Shown here piece by piece: positions 35,400 to 47,779 of a stretch of 64,000 nt of DNA. The notes under the pieces are model-generated. The model was not told the origin of the DNA and did not search any database. It saw nothing but the letters and a program-made list of their open reading frames with translations. The translations under genes were made by a program, and so were the position numbers. The DNA is from Siphonodentalium dalli (taxonomy: Eukaryota > Mollusca > Scaphopoda > Gadilida > Siphonodentaliidae), in contig CP136065.1 of NCBI GenBank assembly GCA_032622095.1, forward strand, positions 40,181,503-40,245,502. The letters are read 5' to 3'. Numbering within the stretch: the stretch's first letter is position 1; each line of letters opens with the position of its first letter.

Positions 35400-35563
35400 C
35401 ATAACTCTTGTTTCGAATAAGGTTATGAGTTATAACCGAAAAGTTTGAAGACAAATTTACTATAACGCGCTACAAAATTTACTATAACACACTATGCCCA
35501 TTATAAATTTGTCTTCAAACTTTTCGGTTATAACTGCATAATATTAATTGAAACAAGAGTTAT
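35400..35563. repeat. Imperfect hairpin, 164 bp
   Basis: ATAACTCTTGTTTC at the left and GAAACAAGAGTTAT at the right are inverted; an inner block, TTATAACCGAAAAGTTTGAA, pairs with its complement at about 35508-35533. The loop holds two copies of AATTTACTATAAC. A smaller hairpin follows at 35671-35724 (TGTTGGGATATAA and its complement). Confidence 0.7.
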
Positions 35564-35724
35564 TAATTAAATATCCAGAATATCATGAAATTAAACATTT
35601 AACTCAACATTATGACAAACATGATCCTTCCTCTCGTAGAGCCAAGATATAGAGGATCTCTAACGAGTAATGTTGGGATATAAGATTTTATGAAACGAGT
35701 TTGATAAAATTTTATATCCCAACA

Positions 35725-36860
35725 TAATTCATTGAAGATCTTGTATATCACATGAACAAAACTAGAGCTTTATGCCTTTTTAACAAATCAAAAATACTTT
35801 AAAAGAAGCTGAAAAATGAATGCAAAATGCATACATTCACGGCGTTGGCTGAGACCTCCACAACCTATACTGCAACGAAAAATATAGTCCCCCAATTTGC
35901 CTCTTTGTTTTTGTACCTATTTTCATAAGTGCAACGATGGTGGACAATAATTGAAATTTAATGAACAAAGCAATAATTTTGCAATCTCAAGCGCGGTTTT
36001 TCAAAATAGTATTAACTAGAATGCACTCACTGGAGCTGCCTATACTTGCGCCCATCATACATTAGGCATGTATTGTGGTGTCTTGCCAACAACAGTTTGA
36101 ACCACGGGTGCTGCCCCCTCGTTTGAGAGACCGATATCAAATCTGGATATCAAATTTCAGTTCATCCATCGCTGAAATATTTGTGTGTACGGAAAGAATA
36201 TCTCTGTTATTTCCAGTTAATCTATTACACTAATGATGATCTTAGTAATACCGTACGAGTTGTTTGACATATTTATAGAACAATATAGACATCGCTGATA
36301 TGAAGGGTGTGAAGTCGATTGGTTGCCGATGATGCTATGTTATATAACAATGGGCTAATTTACCAGTTTGACTAGAATGATTTGCCAATGCCATTGCCCT
36401 TCAGCGGCAAACAACATCGAAGTCAATTACAGAATTACCGACACAATTAAATAAAAGACACGTTAGTCTTTGATTAAAAGTGTGTAAATGTGAAGATGCC
36501 CTTTGCGACTGATCAACAGTCTTCGGGAACATATCATCAACATGTGTATTGCGTTGAGAATGAGAAAGCATGTTTTCCCAGTTAATAAATAAGGCATTTT
36601 AATAATCCATATTCACATTTTTCAGTGTAATTGTTTCTCAATTAAACCATGTGCTCGACTGTTTTGCCGGACATGGTTTATATATGCACCAGGATCTTTC
36701 GGAAATGTTCTGAACTTCGAAGAAAGTTTCCAGAAATATGAACGCACCTCACTGTCTATGCGGCAAATGATCTCAACTCATTTCCCGAGTTTTTCAAGTC
36801 ACATAAAATAGGCTTCTAATTGCTATTGCTCACTTTTATTTTCCATGCAGGTTATGTATA
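35725..36860. other. No gene recognised
   Basis: AT-rich sequence; no coding or repeat structure is supportable. Confidence 0.4.
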
Positions 36861-38347
36861 TCTATCATATATTTTGGAAGATCTGTCTGTGAGTGTGTTA
36901 GTGTGTGTGAGGGAGGGTGTGTGAGAGGGTGGGTGTGTGTGTGTGTGTGTGTGTGTGTGTCTGTTCACGATGGACTCGAAAACGGCCGAGCCGATTTCGA
37001 CGAAACTTGGTATTTTGGGTTATTTTCGGCCGGGAAGTGACATAGGCCTATTAAGTTGCCCGTGCGACGTGACCTTGACCTTGAAATCGGGTAATTTCAA
37101 GATCAACGCCCGAATATCACGAGATTTCGATGGAACTTGGTATGTGGGGATACCTACGGCCAGGGAGTGGCATGGGCCTATTAATTTGCCAGTGCGACGT
37201 GACATTGACCTTGAAATCGAGTCATTTCAAGGTCAAACGCCCGAATATCACGGGATTCGATGAAACTTGGTATGTGGTGCTACTTTCGGTCGGGGAGTGG
37301 CATAGCCCTATTAATTTGCCCGTGCGACGTGACCTTGATCTTGAAATCGGGTCATTTTAAAGGGGTACTGTACACAGAGATAGGCAATGTTTTTATTTAC
37401 TCCCATTGACATAACTTTCAAGTCAGATTGTGTTCGTGTTATATATAAACCTAATTTAGCGACGAAAATATTGATCTTGGAAATAAAAATATTACGATTT
37501 CAAACTACGCGCCATGTTTTTGACCTTCACCGGAGAAGACGCAGGTTGCAGGATGAACCAGAAGTTCAATTGATGCCTGCAATCTCTTCCATCGAACAAT
37601 CTCACCCCCTATAAAAATACTTGACGCTTTATGAATCTTGTTTCTTCTCTTTTTTTCTCCAAATTGGTTATAGCGGGACTTCCTTTTGCATGTAACATGT
37701 TTTGTTCGCAACTCAATAATGTTCGTCGTAAACGGCCGTCGATAAAAGACACCCAACATGTGAGATTTCAAGAACGGTAACTCGTAATGGCATAATTCGC
37801 CATTTTATGACTCCAGCCATAAATTCATTTATATTAAATAATTCAATTTGACTTTTATGATAGCCTGTTAACCGGAACGTTTTCAGTAGACATCGTCGAC
37901 TCAATTACGTTATTTTAAAATATAATATTGATATTAGATCGCAATTGTTACCGGGAATTTATTGAAATTGGCGTACAGTACCCCTTTAAGGTCAAACGCC
38001 CGAATATTACGGGATTTCAATGAAAATTAGTGTCTAGAGATACTTTCGTATGGGGAGTCTCATAAGCTTGTTCATTTGCCCGTGCGACGTGACCTTGACC
38101 TTGAAATCGGGTCAATTCAAGGTCAAATCGCGAATTTTGATGGGATTTCCACGAAATTTGATACATTGGGTTACTTTTGTCCACTGAGTGATTTGGACGG
38201 GTCAAATCATGACCCCAACCTGACCTTGACCTTCAAAATGATCAATTCAAGGTCAAATCGGGTAAAACCGGATGGATTTCGACGGGTACGTTTGTCAGGT
38301 ACTTTTGTCCGGGCAGTGTTTTTTGACGGGTCGGGTCCACCTTCTAG
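36861..38347 (+). mobile_element. Helitron-like element, first of tandem pair, interrupted by a MITE
   Basis: It starts TCTATCATATATTTTGGAAG after an A, then has a TG run, the phrase GATGGACTCGAAAACGGCCG, and modules with ACTTGGTATGTGGGG, TTAATTTGCC and CGTGCGACGTGACCTTGACC. It ends CTTCTAG at 38344-38347, and the next element begins at the following base. A 625-bp MITE splits it at 37361-37985; without it the element would be about 860 bp, close to the 753-bp relative at 6702-7454. Peptides such as ETWYVG and PVRRDLDLE come from the modules in several copies and phases; I do not think they are translated. Confidence 0.55.
37361..37985. mobile_element. MITE with TTAA duplication nested in the Helitron-like element
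   Basis: The termini are exact 13-bp inverted repeats, AGGGGTACTGTAC and GTACAGTACCCCT, directly flanked by TTAA (37357-37360 and 37986-37989). The host module can be rejoined across the insertion, because the neighbouring copy at about 37215-37245 shows the uninterrupted order GTCATTTCAAGGTCAAACG. A TTAA target occurs in piggyBac and Kolobok transposons; the AGGG start is less like piggyBac, so Kolobok is possible. No transposase is encoded. Confidence 0.88.
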
Positions 38348-38861
38348 TCTATTATATATTTTGGGAAATATGTGTGTGTGTGTGTGTGTGTGTGTGTTTG
38401 TCTGTTCGCGATGGACTCGAAAACGGCCGATTTCGATGAAACTCGGTATGTGGCGGTACTTTCGGCCGGTGAGTGGCATGGGCCTATTAATTTGCCCGTG
38501 CGACGTGACATTGACCTTGAAATCGGGTCAATTCAAGGTCAAATCGCGAATTTTGATGAGATTTCGACGAAATTTGATACGTATGGTTACTTTTGTCCAC
38601 TGAGAGTTTTGGACGGGTCGATTCGTGACCCCGACCTACATTGACCTTCAAAATGATCAATTCGAGGTCAAATCGGGTAAAACCGGATGGATTTCGACGG
38701 GTACTTTTGTCGGGTACTTTTGTCCGGGCAGTGTTTTGGACGGGTCATATCGTGACCCCACCTGACATTGACCTTCAAAATGGACAATTCAAGGTCAAAT
38801 CACGCAATTCGCCGAAAAGCAGAGGGGAAACAGCCCGGACGAAGTCGGGTCCGCCTGCTAG
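38348..38861 (+). mobile_element. Helitron-like element, second of tandem pair
   Basis: It begins TCTATTATATATTTTGGG immediately after the CTAG of its neighbour and includes a TG run and the GATGGACTCGAAAACGGCCG phrase. It ends with the hairpin CCCGGACGAAGTCGGG, ten bases of spacer and CTAG, then T. Start and end match the signatures at 6217-7454. The pair layout (CTAG directly joined to TC) is the same at both loci. Confidence 0.6.
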
Positions 38862-39404
38862 TATATATATATATATATATTTATAATAATAAAACACGAA
38901 GCTGTTGGCAGATGGATAGGTTAAGCCTGCCCGTGTAATACGAGTCTCAGCTGTCTGGACATCGGCGCAATCATGTCTGGTGTTTTGCGCGCCCTGTGAC
39001 GTCTTGATGTGCGTCGTGACGTCATGGCGTCTTTATCGGTTTCCAGAAAGAAATCTTTCAATATTGTTCTTTTATGAACGATTTATTACCAAAATAAAAC
39101 CAGATAACAATGCAATTTAAGTATATACGTGGATTTAATTTACAATTGGTGCAACCATTTCATATTAGCGCATGTGCATTCTTTACATTATGTACTTCCG
39201 GTATGACGTAACATATTCACGGAAGGACAGATAAACAGACAAATAAACAGATAAACAGATATCCGGACCGAAAACATTACTTGCGTCCAGCATGGACTGG
39301 CGCAAGTAATAATCCACGCATTAATTCTGTTTGCGCAATGCCAAAAATCCTGGGAAGCACGTGGCTATTCGTCACTAGTGAGATCTAAGGAAATATGTTA
39401 TGGC
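38862..39404. other. No gene recognised
   Basis: A TA run at 38862-38880, then unremarkable sequence with an AAACAGATAAACAGA run at about 39230-39260. Confidence 0.4.
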
Positions 39405-39640
39405 TTTTTAAATGATATAATAGGGGTTTATGTGATATATAGGGGGTTTATGTGATATAATAGGGGTTTATGCGATATAATAGGGGTTTATGTGATATAA
39501 TATGGATTTATGTGATATAATAGGGGTTTATGTGATATATAATAGGGGTTGCATGTGATATAATAGGGGTTTCATATGATATAATAGGGGTTTATGTGAT
39601 ATAATAGGGGTTCATTTGATATAATAGGGGTTTCATGTGG
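39405..39640. repeat. 20-bp minisatellite, ~11 copies
   Basis: The unit TGATATAATAGGGGTTTATG repeats with minor changes (ATATAGGGGG, TTCATTTG, TGCATG). Confidence 0.92.
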
Positions 39641-39895
39641 ATAAAAAAGACATTAATATTTTAAACTCTCAAATGTATTAAATCCATTGTTTTTGTCTTC
39701 TCATAATAATCGTTCAGATTATATATACATGTATAATGAAGATGAGGATATGTGAAATTCAAGATATTTCGTAGGGTATGTCTAGAGAAATTCTTTGTTG
39801 AAATCTGATGCAATGATAGTCTGGATTTGCACAAAACATGCTTCTGGGCCTTTGGTGACGGGAGCTGCGCTGGTGCAGCATTAAAGCATATGTGA

Positions 39896-40195
39896 CAGTG
39901 CATTCTCTTATATATGCGAGTCTCATATAGGGAGCCTCACATATATAAGAGAATGCACCGGCTTACAAGGTCAAGGTAAATATTGTTAGGCCAGTGCATT
40001 CTCTTATATATGCGAGTCTCCATAGGGTGCCTCGCATATATAAGAGAATGCACTGGTTTACAAGGGCAAGGTAAATATTGTTAGGCCAATGCATTCTTTT
40101 ATATATGCGAGGCTCCCTACTGGAGACTCGCATATATAAGAGAATACACTGGCACAGGGTTTTCGCAAAATTAAAGGAAGCTCCAGTCATCAAAG
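39896..40195. mobile_element. Hairpin cluster, truncated type-B TTAA element
   Basis: Three hairpins of the 69-bp family lie in series (39896-39960, 39991-40056, 40085-40153), separated by copies of TTACAAGGNCAAGGTAAATATTGTTAGG. The right end has GGAAGCTCCAGTCATCAAAGGGG, the type-B terminus, with the final TTAA eroded. The left end was not found. The loops read CTCATATAGGGAG or similar, a different sub-lineage from the type-A copies. Confidence 0.65.
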
Positions 40196-41089
40196 GGGTA
40201 AGGCTTTATCGGAGAGACATGTTGTCAACCTGTTCATTAACGCCTCTAGTGTCGTATCACAATGAGCAACTTGTTCATTAACGCATCTAGTGTCGTATCA
40301 CTATGAGCAACACAAATTTAAAAGAGTGTCTAACCATCGCAGTGAAATGTTCCAGGAAGCAAACCAATAAAGGTTCGGGTTACAGTAGTTATATGTGCCT
40401 TCCACTTCTGAGATACGGCCATACATTCCATATATCCACACACTGCCTGAAATAAGAAGAAAACCAAGTAAGACACATGTTTTGCAGATGAGAATATTGA
40501 TTATATTCCTATTTAATGTGAGATGACATACTGTTTTGAACATGCAAATAGAGGATCAATTGCAACTGCAGATTTACTATTTACACGGTATTTTGTTGAA
40601 TTAGGTTTTTAAAAGCTAGAAAATTCAAGTTGATAAAATGCTGTCCACTAGGAATTTGAGGACATTTTGGCTTCTAGAGTTTGAGCGCCCAAACCTGTAA
40701 CAGGTATCGAAACAGCCATGCATATTAGCCTGATTCACCCTTTCATTACAAAATGGATTCTGCCAAGCAGTTATGGTAGTGTTCATTTGAATCGTCTATT
40801 ATTCGTCTGGAGGGGTTTTCAGGAAATATAAGCAGACGACAGGCAGACGAAAAGATAATAAAGTGTAGTGGTGAGCAATTTCTTTGTGATAAAGTTACCC
40901 AGGTCCCAGAATTAAGATAAAATTACCCAGGTTGGGGACAATTGTGATAAAGATACCCAGATGAAAATGACAGTCGCCATTTAATATTACTATTTGTAAA
41001 TTTACGATCAATAGCGATAATCACTTGGCAAAACTTTATATTTCCATCAGCCATTTCAGTTCATATTGTTGATCTGAAAAAAAAATACA
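40196..41089. other. No gene; a short duplicated phrase
   Basis: CAACTTGTTCATTAACGC and CTAGTGTCGTATCACNATGAG recur within 40227-40312 as two units of about 43 bp. Nothing else is recognised. Confidence 0.45.
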
Positions 41090-41240
41090 ATCACAATTTC
41101 TCCACTCTGGGTACCTTCATCACAATTTCCCCACCCTGGATACATTTATCGCAATTTCCCCACCCTGGGTAAATTTATCACAATTTCCCCACCCGGGTAC
41201 CTTTATCGCAATTTCCTCCAACCTGAGTAGCTTTATCATA
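41090..41240. repeat. ~36-bp tandem repeat, 4-5 copies
   Basis: The unit CACAATTTCCCCACCCTGGG plus TACNTTTAT is repeated with drift. A related inverted set (AAGTTACCCAGGT, AAAATTACCCAGG) lies just upstream at about 40895-40965. Confidence 0.75.
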
Positions 41241-41511
41241 GAAAACTGGTCGAATTACAAATTCAGTCTTGCTTACAAACCTGCAATGAACCACATAAAC
41301 CTGAAACACTTCAGGATGATCAAGAGAGTGCTTGATCTCGGGTCGGTTTGTGCCTCTTCTTCTCCTTCCTCTGAGAACGTCTCTTTTAACGAGTGGAGAT
41401 ACCTTAATACGCTGATCACTCCTTCTACTATGAGGTAGATTGGTATTTCATGCTGGACTGGACAGTCATGGACGTATACACAACCTGCAAATCCAAAACA
41501 AACTTATTTAA

Positions 41512-41715
41512 CCCTTCAATGACTGAAGCTTTTGCGATCACCCTGTGCCAATGCATTCTCTAACATATTCAAGTCTCCCAAAGGGAGCCTCGCATTTATA
41601 TAAGATAAAAATGCATTGGCCTAACAATATTTACCTTCACCTTGTAAGCCATGCATTCTCTTATATATGCAAGGCCCCCTATAGAAGACTCACATCTATA
41701 AGAGAATGCATTGGC
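41512..41715. mobile_element. Type-B TTAA element, left part
   Basis: After TTAA at 41508-41511 the terminus CCCTTCAATGACTGAAGC is the inverse of the type-B right end seen at 54840-54857. Two hairpins follow (41547-41620 and 41648-41715). No right terminus is recognised, so the copy is probably truncated. Confidence 0.6.
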
Positions 41716-42134
41716 AAAACCCAGGAATTATGCAGCATATTACCAAAGACCCAACTAAACAAGACAGTCAATGACTGTGGAGACGCACACCAGACTGTAA
41801 AGACTAGGAAGACTGGGACTCGGAAGACCATAAGAGTTAGTACTTGTCAAATTCACTTACAACAAGTAGTCATAAAGAGGGACATAGCCTAGATGGTCTC
41901 CGTTGAGCAGTGGGGTGTCCACCTTGAACTATGGTCCAGGTACCCCACCCCACATAGTCCATAGTCTGCTCCCTCTCAACTGAAGCAAACACACCCCCAA
42001 GTTCGTCAAATTCCTTTGCACATTTTGGAATTTTACAACTGATACCTCAAGCTTTCCTAACTGTGGCAAAGTTACAACCTGATATGCTCCCCTTTTTAAG
42101 GGTGGACCACATTCATACAAATTTTGATCCCAAC

Positions 42135-43657
42135 TCTCTATAGGCCATATACACCAAATGCCATTTCTTGATTGGTCGAACCCGTTTTAACAAATCTGTA
42201 ACCCAGTCCCAAGTAACACAAGGACCCTCCATACTGGTTACTACATATAGGCTAAATAGGACTGATGGCTCTTGAGGAGCGCCATTTTAAGAACTACTTT
42301 GGGGGAAGAGTTATGTCCCTGGTCGCACCGCTATTTGACCTGGTAAACCCATTAAAAAAAATCTGAATCCCAGTCACCCAAGGACTCTCTATACCAAAAT
42401 GTATGCCACATAGTCACCCATACCAAATATAAGCTGAATAGGCCTGATGGAAGACATTTTGAGAATTACAGTGGATGGACAAGTTATGTCCATGGCTCCG
42501 CCCTTATTTGACCAGTTGACCTCATTTGAACACATCTGTATCCATGTCACCCAAGAACCTTCCATACCAATTATAAGCTAAATAGCCCCGATGATTCTTG
42601 AGAAGATGTTTTAAGAATTACAATGGATGGCAAGAGTTAGGTCCCTAGATTCGTGAGAAGATGTTTTAAGAATTACTATGGATGGAAAGAGTTAGGTCCC
42701 TAGTCACGCCACTTCTTTGGCCATGTGGCCCCCATTTGAACAAAACTGAATCCCAGCCACCTAGGGACCATCCGCACAAAATATGTGTCAATTCTTCATA
42801 TCAGGTAAACTAAGAAAAATGCATCCTTCTGTATCAACCAGTTTCCCATATGTAATCGCCTGAGAAAACAGGTATTTAGTTTTACTGGCCTAACTGTCAG
42901 ATTCATCATTCACACTTGGCGTTGGGAGTGGACTGTGTTATCATAAGCCATAGGTCATTTATATACAAACTCTCTAACATGCAGAGAAATTTAGGCTATT
43001 AATCAAAGCTGTCATTCCAAACAGATTTTGTTAACACTGCCATTTCATTTATTAGCTTATAAACAATGTGACTTCTATATGGTGTTAAGTAAACATTCTG
43101 TGACTGCAGGCACCTTCCTCATATCTCATAGAGCTCTGAGTTTCTGCTGTTTGCATGTTCTTGATTTTAGACTGATTTAAACCAAATTTGGTTGAGTCAC
43201 CCTGGTGGATGTTGTAATGGTGTTATTTTTTTTTAATTGAGCAAGAAATTAATCTCAATTAAAATAAAAAAATTAATTTGAAGAAATAAAAAATTTGTTT
43301 TTGTTTTCAAATAAATTTGTTTTTGGTTTTGTTTTGTTTTGTTTTTGTTTTTGTTAAATTGAACAAAGAGTTCAATAAAAAAAATTTTTTAGTTGAACCT
43401 TTTTTTTTTTTAAGAGTTGTATCCCCGGCTCTGTCCCTATTTGACCTAGTGACCTAATTTGAACAAATCTGAACCCCAGTCACCGACGGAGCCTCCATAC
43501 CAAATATAAGCTAAATCGGCCCAATGGTTCTTGAGAAGAAGTCATTCTAAGAATTACTATGGACGAATAGAGTTATGGCCCTGCTTTCGCAACTATTTGA
43601 CCAAGTGACCTCATTTGAACAAGTCTGAATGTGAGTCACCAAGGAAACATCCACACC
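42135..43657 (+). repeat. Array of ~200-bp repeat units, left portion
   Basis: Units share TGACCTCATTTGAACAAATC, TGAATCCCAGTCACC, CCATACCAAATATAAGC, a GGTTCTTGAGAAGA block and AATTACTATGGATGG, ending AGAGTTATGTCCCTG. Five to six units are visible, interrupted by an A/T-rich stretch at about 42790-43420. The last unit stops at CCACACC, where the 9.7-kb element begins, and resumes at 53386. Non-coding. Confidence 0.75.
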
Positions 43658-44370
43658 TAGTGCAGCGGCCAAATCGAAAAAGAGCTATAGTTTTTGGAGA
43701 TACCCCTACCCACAGTAGAACAAGTTGAAACCAAATGTTTTTGAAAGAGAAATATAATACTATTGACGAAAATGATAGTGAAAAATAACGGAATTGGTGG
43801 TGGCTATTGTCAAATCGACGATGAGCGATACCCATCAGTGACTTTCCAGAAATTAACGATTTTGGTAAGCGAGCCCTGTGGCTATGTCCTAACCTATTTG
43901 CCAGTATTGTTGGGGTTAAAATTACAATATTATACTATACCTCTACTTGATATGAAAACAGTTTTTGTTAATTTAGATTTTCCTGCCATTTGGAGCCGAA
44001 ACATTTATTTTTTGCTGAAAAATCTAACTTTTTCACAAAAGTAAAATTTTTCAAACATTATCATTTGAATGGATATTGCTATAATGACGAAATATTTAAT
44101 TGTTATGGTGAAGCAGTTATCTGCTAAGCATATACAGGAAGAAGTTAACAAAAATTTAGAACTGTTTGCGAAATAATGGATTTTAGCTACCATCCCCAAA
44201 CACGTTTTGGTCGAAAAAATACATATTTTTGTTCAGAACTTTACCAATTGATCAGAATGGGACCCAACATAATTCGTTTGCTGAAAATGGAGCCCGGGGA
44301 CATTGCTTAATTGATTAAAGACGTGTTCGGGCTTCCAGACACCAAATTACAACAACAACCCATTTTATTT
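43658..44370. repeat. Left inverted terminus of the 9.7-kb element
   Basis: Its reverse complement is found at about 52670-53385. Shared landmarks include CGGAATTGGTGGTGGCTATT, TTTAGATTTTCCTGCCATTT and CAAACACGTTTTGGTCG. Small indels and substitutions are scattered along both arms. Confidence 0.85.
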
Positions 44371-44401
44371 ACTATTACATACAGTAAGTGTCACATATCA
44401 C

Positions 44402-44597
44402 AAGTACATTGTACTCCATTCTCGCTTAAGATTGAAATGCAGTAGTTTGAACTATGATATATTGATTAATCACATTAAAACGTCCCCTCTCTGTCATTGT
44501 GGCAAAATAGAAACAGCATATCATTACTTATTGGAATGTCCTGAATACAGTGGTCCTAGGACTGAACTTCTATGCGCCATACCGAATGTCATTTAAT
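44402..44597 (+). mobile_element. LINE C-terminal fragment with CxC...H...C zinc motif
   Basis: A short open stretch reads HSRLRLKCSSLNYD, then SPLCHCGKIETAYHYLLECP, then SGPRTELLCAI before a TAA stop at about 44595. The CxCGxxETxxHxxxxCP pattern is the zinc-knuckle-like tail of many animal non-LTR retrotransposons. The upstream part of the protein is missing. The fragment lies just inside the left terminus of the 9.7-kb element and is intact over its visible length. Confidence 0.8.
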
Positions 44598-44929
44598 CAT
44601 AAATACTCTTTTGTGTGGAATGCAGCAACTCTGGCATCGCGAAAATATTAAAATAGTTGACGGGGTTCAAACATTTATCTCGAAAACAAAGCGATTTCCA
44701 TAACGCTGTAATTTGTGGAAACTTCGTGAAAAGCATTGAAATTTACCCCCACCAGATCGTATCAATGACGCAAACAACATTATCTGTATATCATTGTATC
44801 CAATTAGCCCCAACGAAACTATGTGTATATCATTGTATCCAATCAGCTCCAACTGAATTACATCTTATCTTTTCCCATACAATATCTCTCTCCCAGATAA
44901 ACTGTTTACCTCCTGATAGAACTACCCTA

Positions 44930-47625
44930 TGTCCACAGACTCAGTTAAAACTGGGAGCATGTCCCTCGAGTTCGTGGTGTTTTCATGATTTAAAATAGCG
45001 TTATATGTCGCATAAACAGTTAACATTGCATTTTTGTTATTTGCCAGCCGCTTTTTGTAAAGTGTCACATGCTGTCGGAAACCAGTACAGCCTTATACAT
45101 CGCATAGTGTCGGGCACAATATATGTTGATATTGAAAGCATAATCTCTTCAGTACATGATGTGTTCAAGACTTCAAATAGGGTAGGGGTACATGTGTAAA
45201 TCCTGATAAAAACTAACCTTTGGTCAAACCCTCAGTTAATATTGAGGTCATATCAATTCACCATGTGGTGTCTTCCAAGACATCAAATAAAGTGGGGGTC
45301 CTCAAAAATTTGCCTTTCTTATTTTCCAGCCACTTTGCGTTAAGTTCTCATGCTTCCTGAACCCAATCCATATATATATACATTGTGTACGTCCTTGTAC
45401 AACTAACTCTCCATTGTCCATACACTCAGTCAATGATGATATAGTTCCAGTACTTGGTGTGTTCTAGTCTTCAAATTGGGAAGGGGTAATAAAAACATCG
45501 AATAATCGCATTATTTATTTTCCAGTCTCTTTTTGTAAAGTGTCCCTGACTGTCGTGTACCAACCCATCTATGCCAATTGTGCATTTCTTTATAGAATGT
45601 CCATTTGTCCAGATCGTCGTTTGATCTTCAGAGCACATCCATTCAGTTCGTTGTTGGTTCAATGGTTTACATGGGGTAGGGTCTCTTAGAATTCGCCTTC
45701 ATCGTTTGCCATCTGCTTTGTGTAAGGTGCCACGGTGTTCTCGCGAACGGTTGGTTCGCGAGAGCTTTGCATCTTTTCTGACAGAACATTCATTCGGCCA
45801 CAATCTCGAGTGATATTGTTAGCATATACCTTCAGCTAGTGGTGTGTTCAACTCTTCAAATAGGGTTTGGAGTCCCCTGAGACAGTGACAATTAGCCCTT
45901 TTCGTTTGCCGGCCGCTTGTTGTAAAGTGACATAGGCTTTCGGGAACCATCTCATCCATAACAGATTCGTATTTCCAGATACTACTACCATTTGTCCACA
46001 CCTCAGTTAACATTGACAGCATATCATTTGTTTAAGACTTCAAGTGGGATAGTGGGGTCCTCAAAACATTCGCAATCACAAAAAATTCGCCTTTCGTGTT
46101 TGCCAGCCGCTTTTTGTAAAGTACTCCAGGATTTCGGGGGAACCAAACCACCCATATCAATTAATAATTCCATGATAGCAATACCTTTCGATCACACACT
46201 CAGCTAAGTATGATAGTATATAACTTCAGTTTATGCTATGATCAAGATATTAAATGAGTTAATGGGGTCCCCCAAAACAGGGAGTATTCGCCTTTCTCAT
46301 TCACCAACCACTTTTTGTAAAGTGACCCAGGCATTCAAGACCCTGATATACTATACTCTTGATATAACGTCCATTTCTCTACACACTCAGTTAATATTGG
46401 GAGCATATCCTTTCGGTTCATTGTGTGCTCAAGACTTCAAATGGGGAAGTGTGGCCTAAAAAAATCACATTTCGTATTTGCCAGCCGCCTATTGTTGACT
46501 GCTCCAGGATTTCGGAAACCAAACCACCCATACAAATTGTATATAATACATGAAAACACTACCGTTCGTTCACACACTTAGTTAATATTGAGAGCATACA
46601 GATTCAGTTCAGTGTGTGCTAAAGAGCTTAAAAGGGTTATGGGTACCCAAAAACTGTGAGAATTCGCCTCTCTCTTTTCTAGCCACTTTTTTAAAGTGTC
46701 CCAGACATTCGGAAAACAACCCACCCACTGGATTCCTTAATTACCTACCATTTGTCCACACCTCAGTTAATATTGAGAGAATATCCATCCATTGGTGTGT
46801 TTGAGACTTTAAATGGGGTAGGGTGCTCAAAGAAAATTCAACTTTGGTATTTGCCAGCCGCCTTTTGTAATGTACCCTAGGATTTTGGGAACCAAACTAC
46901 CTATACAAATTGTATATTCCCTGATAGCACTACCTTTCATTCACACTGTGTGTTAATAATAAAAGCATATATATTCGGCGCATGGTGTGTTCAAGAGTTT
47001 AAATGGGCTTATAAAGATGTCCCCAAAACAAAAAATATTCGCCTTTGGCGTTTGCTATCCGATTTATGTAAAGTGCTAAAGGCTTTCAGGAACCAACCAA
47101 ACCATCCAACAACATTATGTATGTACAGATATTACCATCCTTTGCCTACATCCTCAGTCAATATATACAGCAATCATTTCAATTCGTGGTATGTTCAACT
47201 TTAACACTTCAATTGTGTATGGGGTCCTGAAAACATAGCACATTCGTCTTTCTTATTTATCAGCCACTTTGTGTAAAGCGACACAGGCACAAGCCACCCA
47301 TACAAATTATGTATTCTCTGATAGCACTACATTCCATTCCATTTATGTTAATATAGAGAGAACATAGCTTTAGTTCGTATTGTGTTCAAGTCTTTAATTC
47401 GGGTAGACTGTTCTCGAAAAAACCCCAGAAAATTCTCCCTTCATATTTGCCACGCAGCCTCGTTTTGTAAAGTGCCACACCATTTCGGGAACAAACCCAT
47501 CCATAAACATTGTGTATTTCCTTATGTAACTGTACTTTGTATAGTTACATGATTCTTAATATTGTGAACATATTCTTTCAGTTCGTGTGTGTTCAAGACT
47601 TCTAACAGGACAGGGGGCGGTCAGA
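44930..47625. repeat. Diverged ~190-bp satellite, about 13 units
   Basis: Landmarks recur in the order TTTGCCAGCCGCTTTTTGTAA, AAGTG, a GGAACCAAACCACCC block, CACACTCAGTTAATATTG, GAGAGCATAT, TTCAGTTCNTNGTGTGTTC and AAGACTTCAAATGGGG. The GCCAGCCGC mark falls at about 45043, 45325, 45521, 45706, 45908, 46102, 46302, 46480, 46680, 46852, 47053, 47262 and 47458, mostly 175-210 bp apart. Copies differ by many substitutions and indels, so the array is old. Small frames with repeated 'CKVL.AF' type peptides are repeat artefacts. Confidence 0.8.
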
Positions 47626-47779
47626 CTAGTTTATGAGATATAAAATACAATATCCATTATTTCGATTTAGAGGGACTCTAGCAATCACTATGGCAGCAAC
47701 AATGATTTCGTTAGTTATGTTAGTCTATATTATGTGTCGTTTAGAACAAATACTTTAGTTCCTCAAAGTCGCTATATAT

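Noticed and set aside
36937-38886. Frames with ETWYVG and PVRRDLDLE motifs, which at first look like a protein repeat
   Set aside because: The peptides appear in several phases and on both strands of the Helitron-like modules at two loci, and are interrupted at random.
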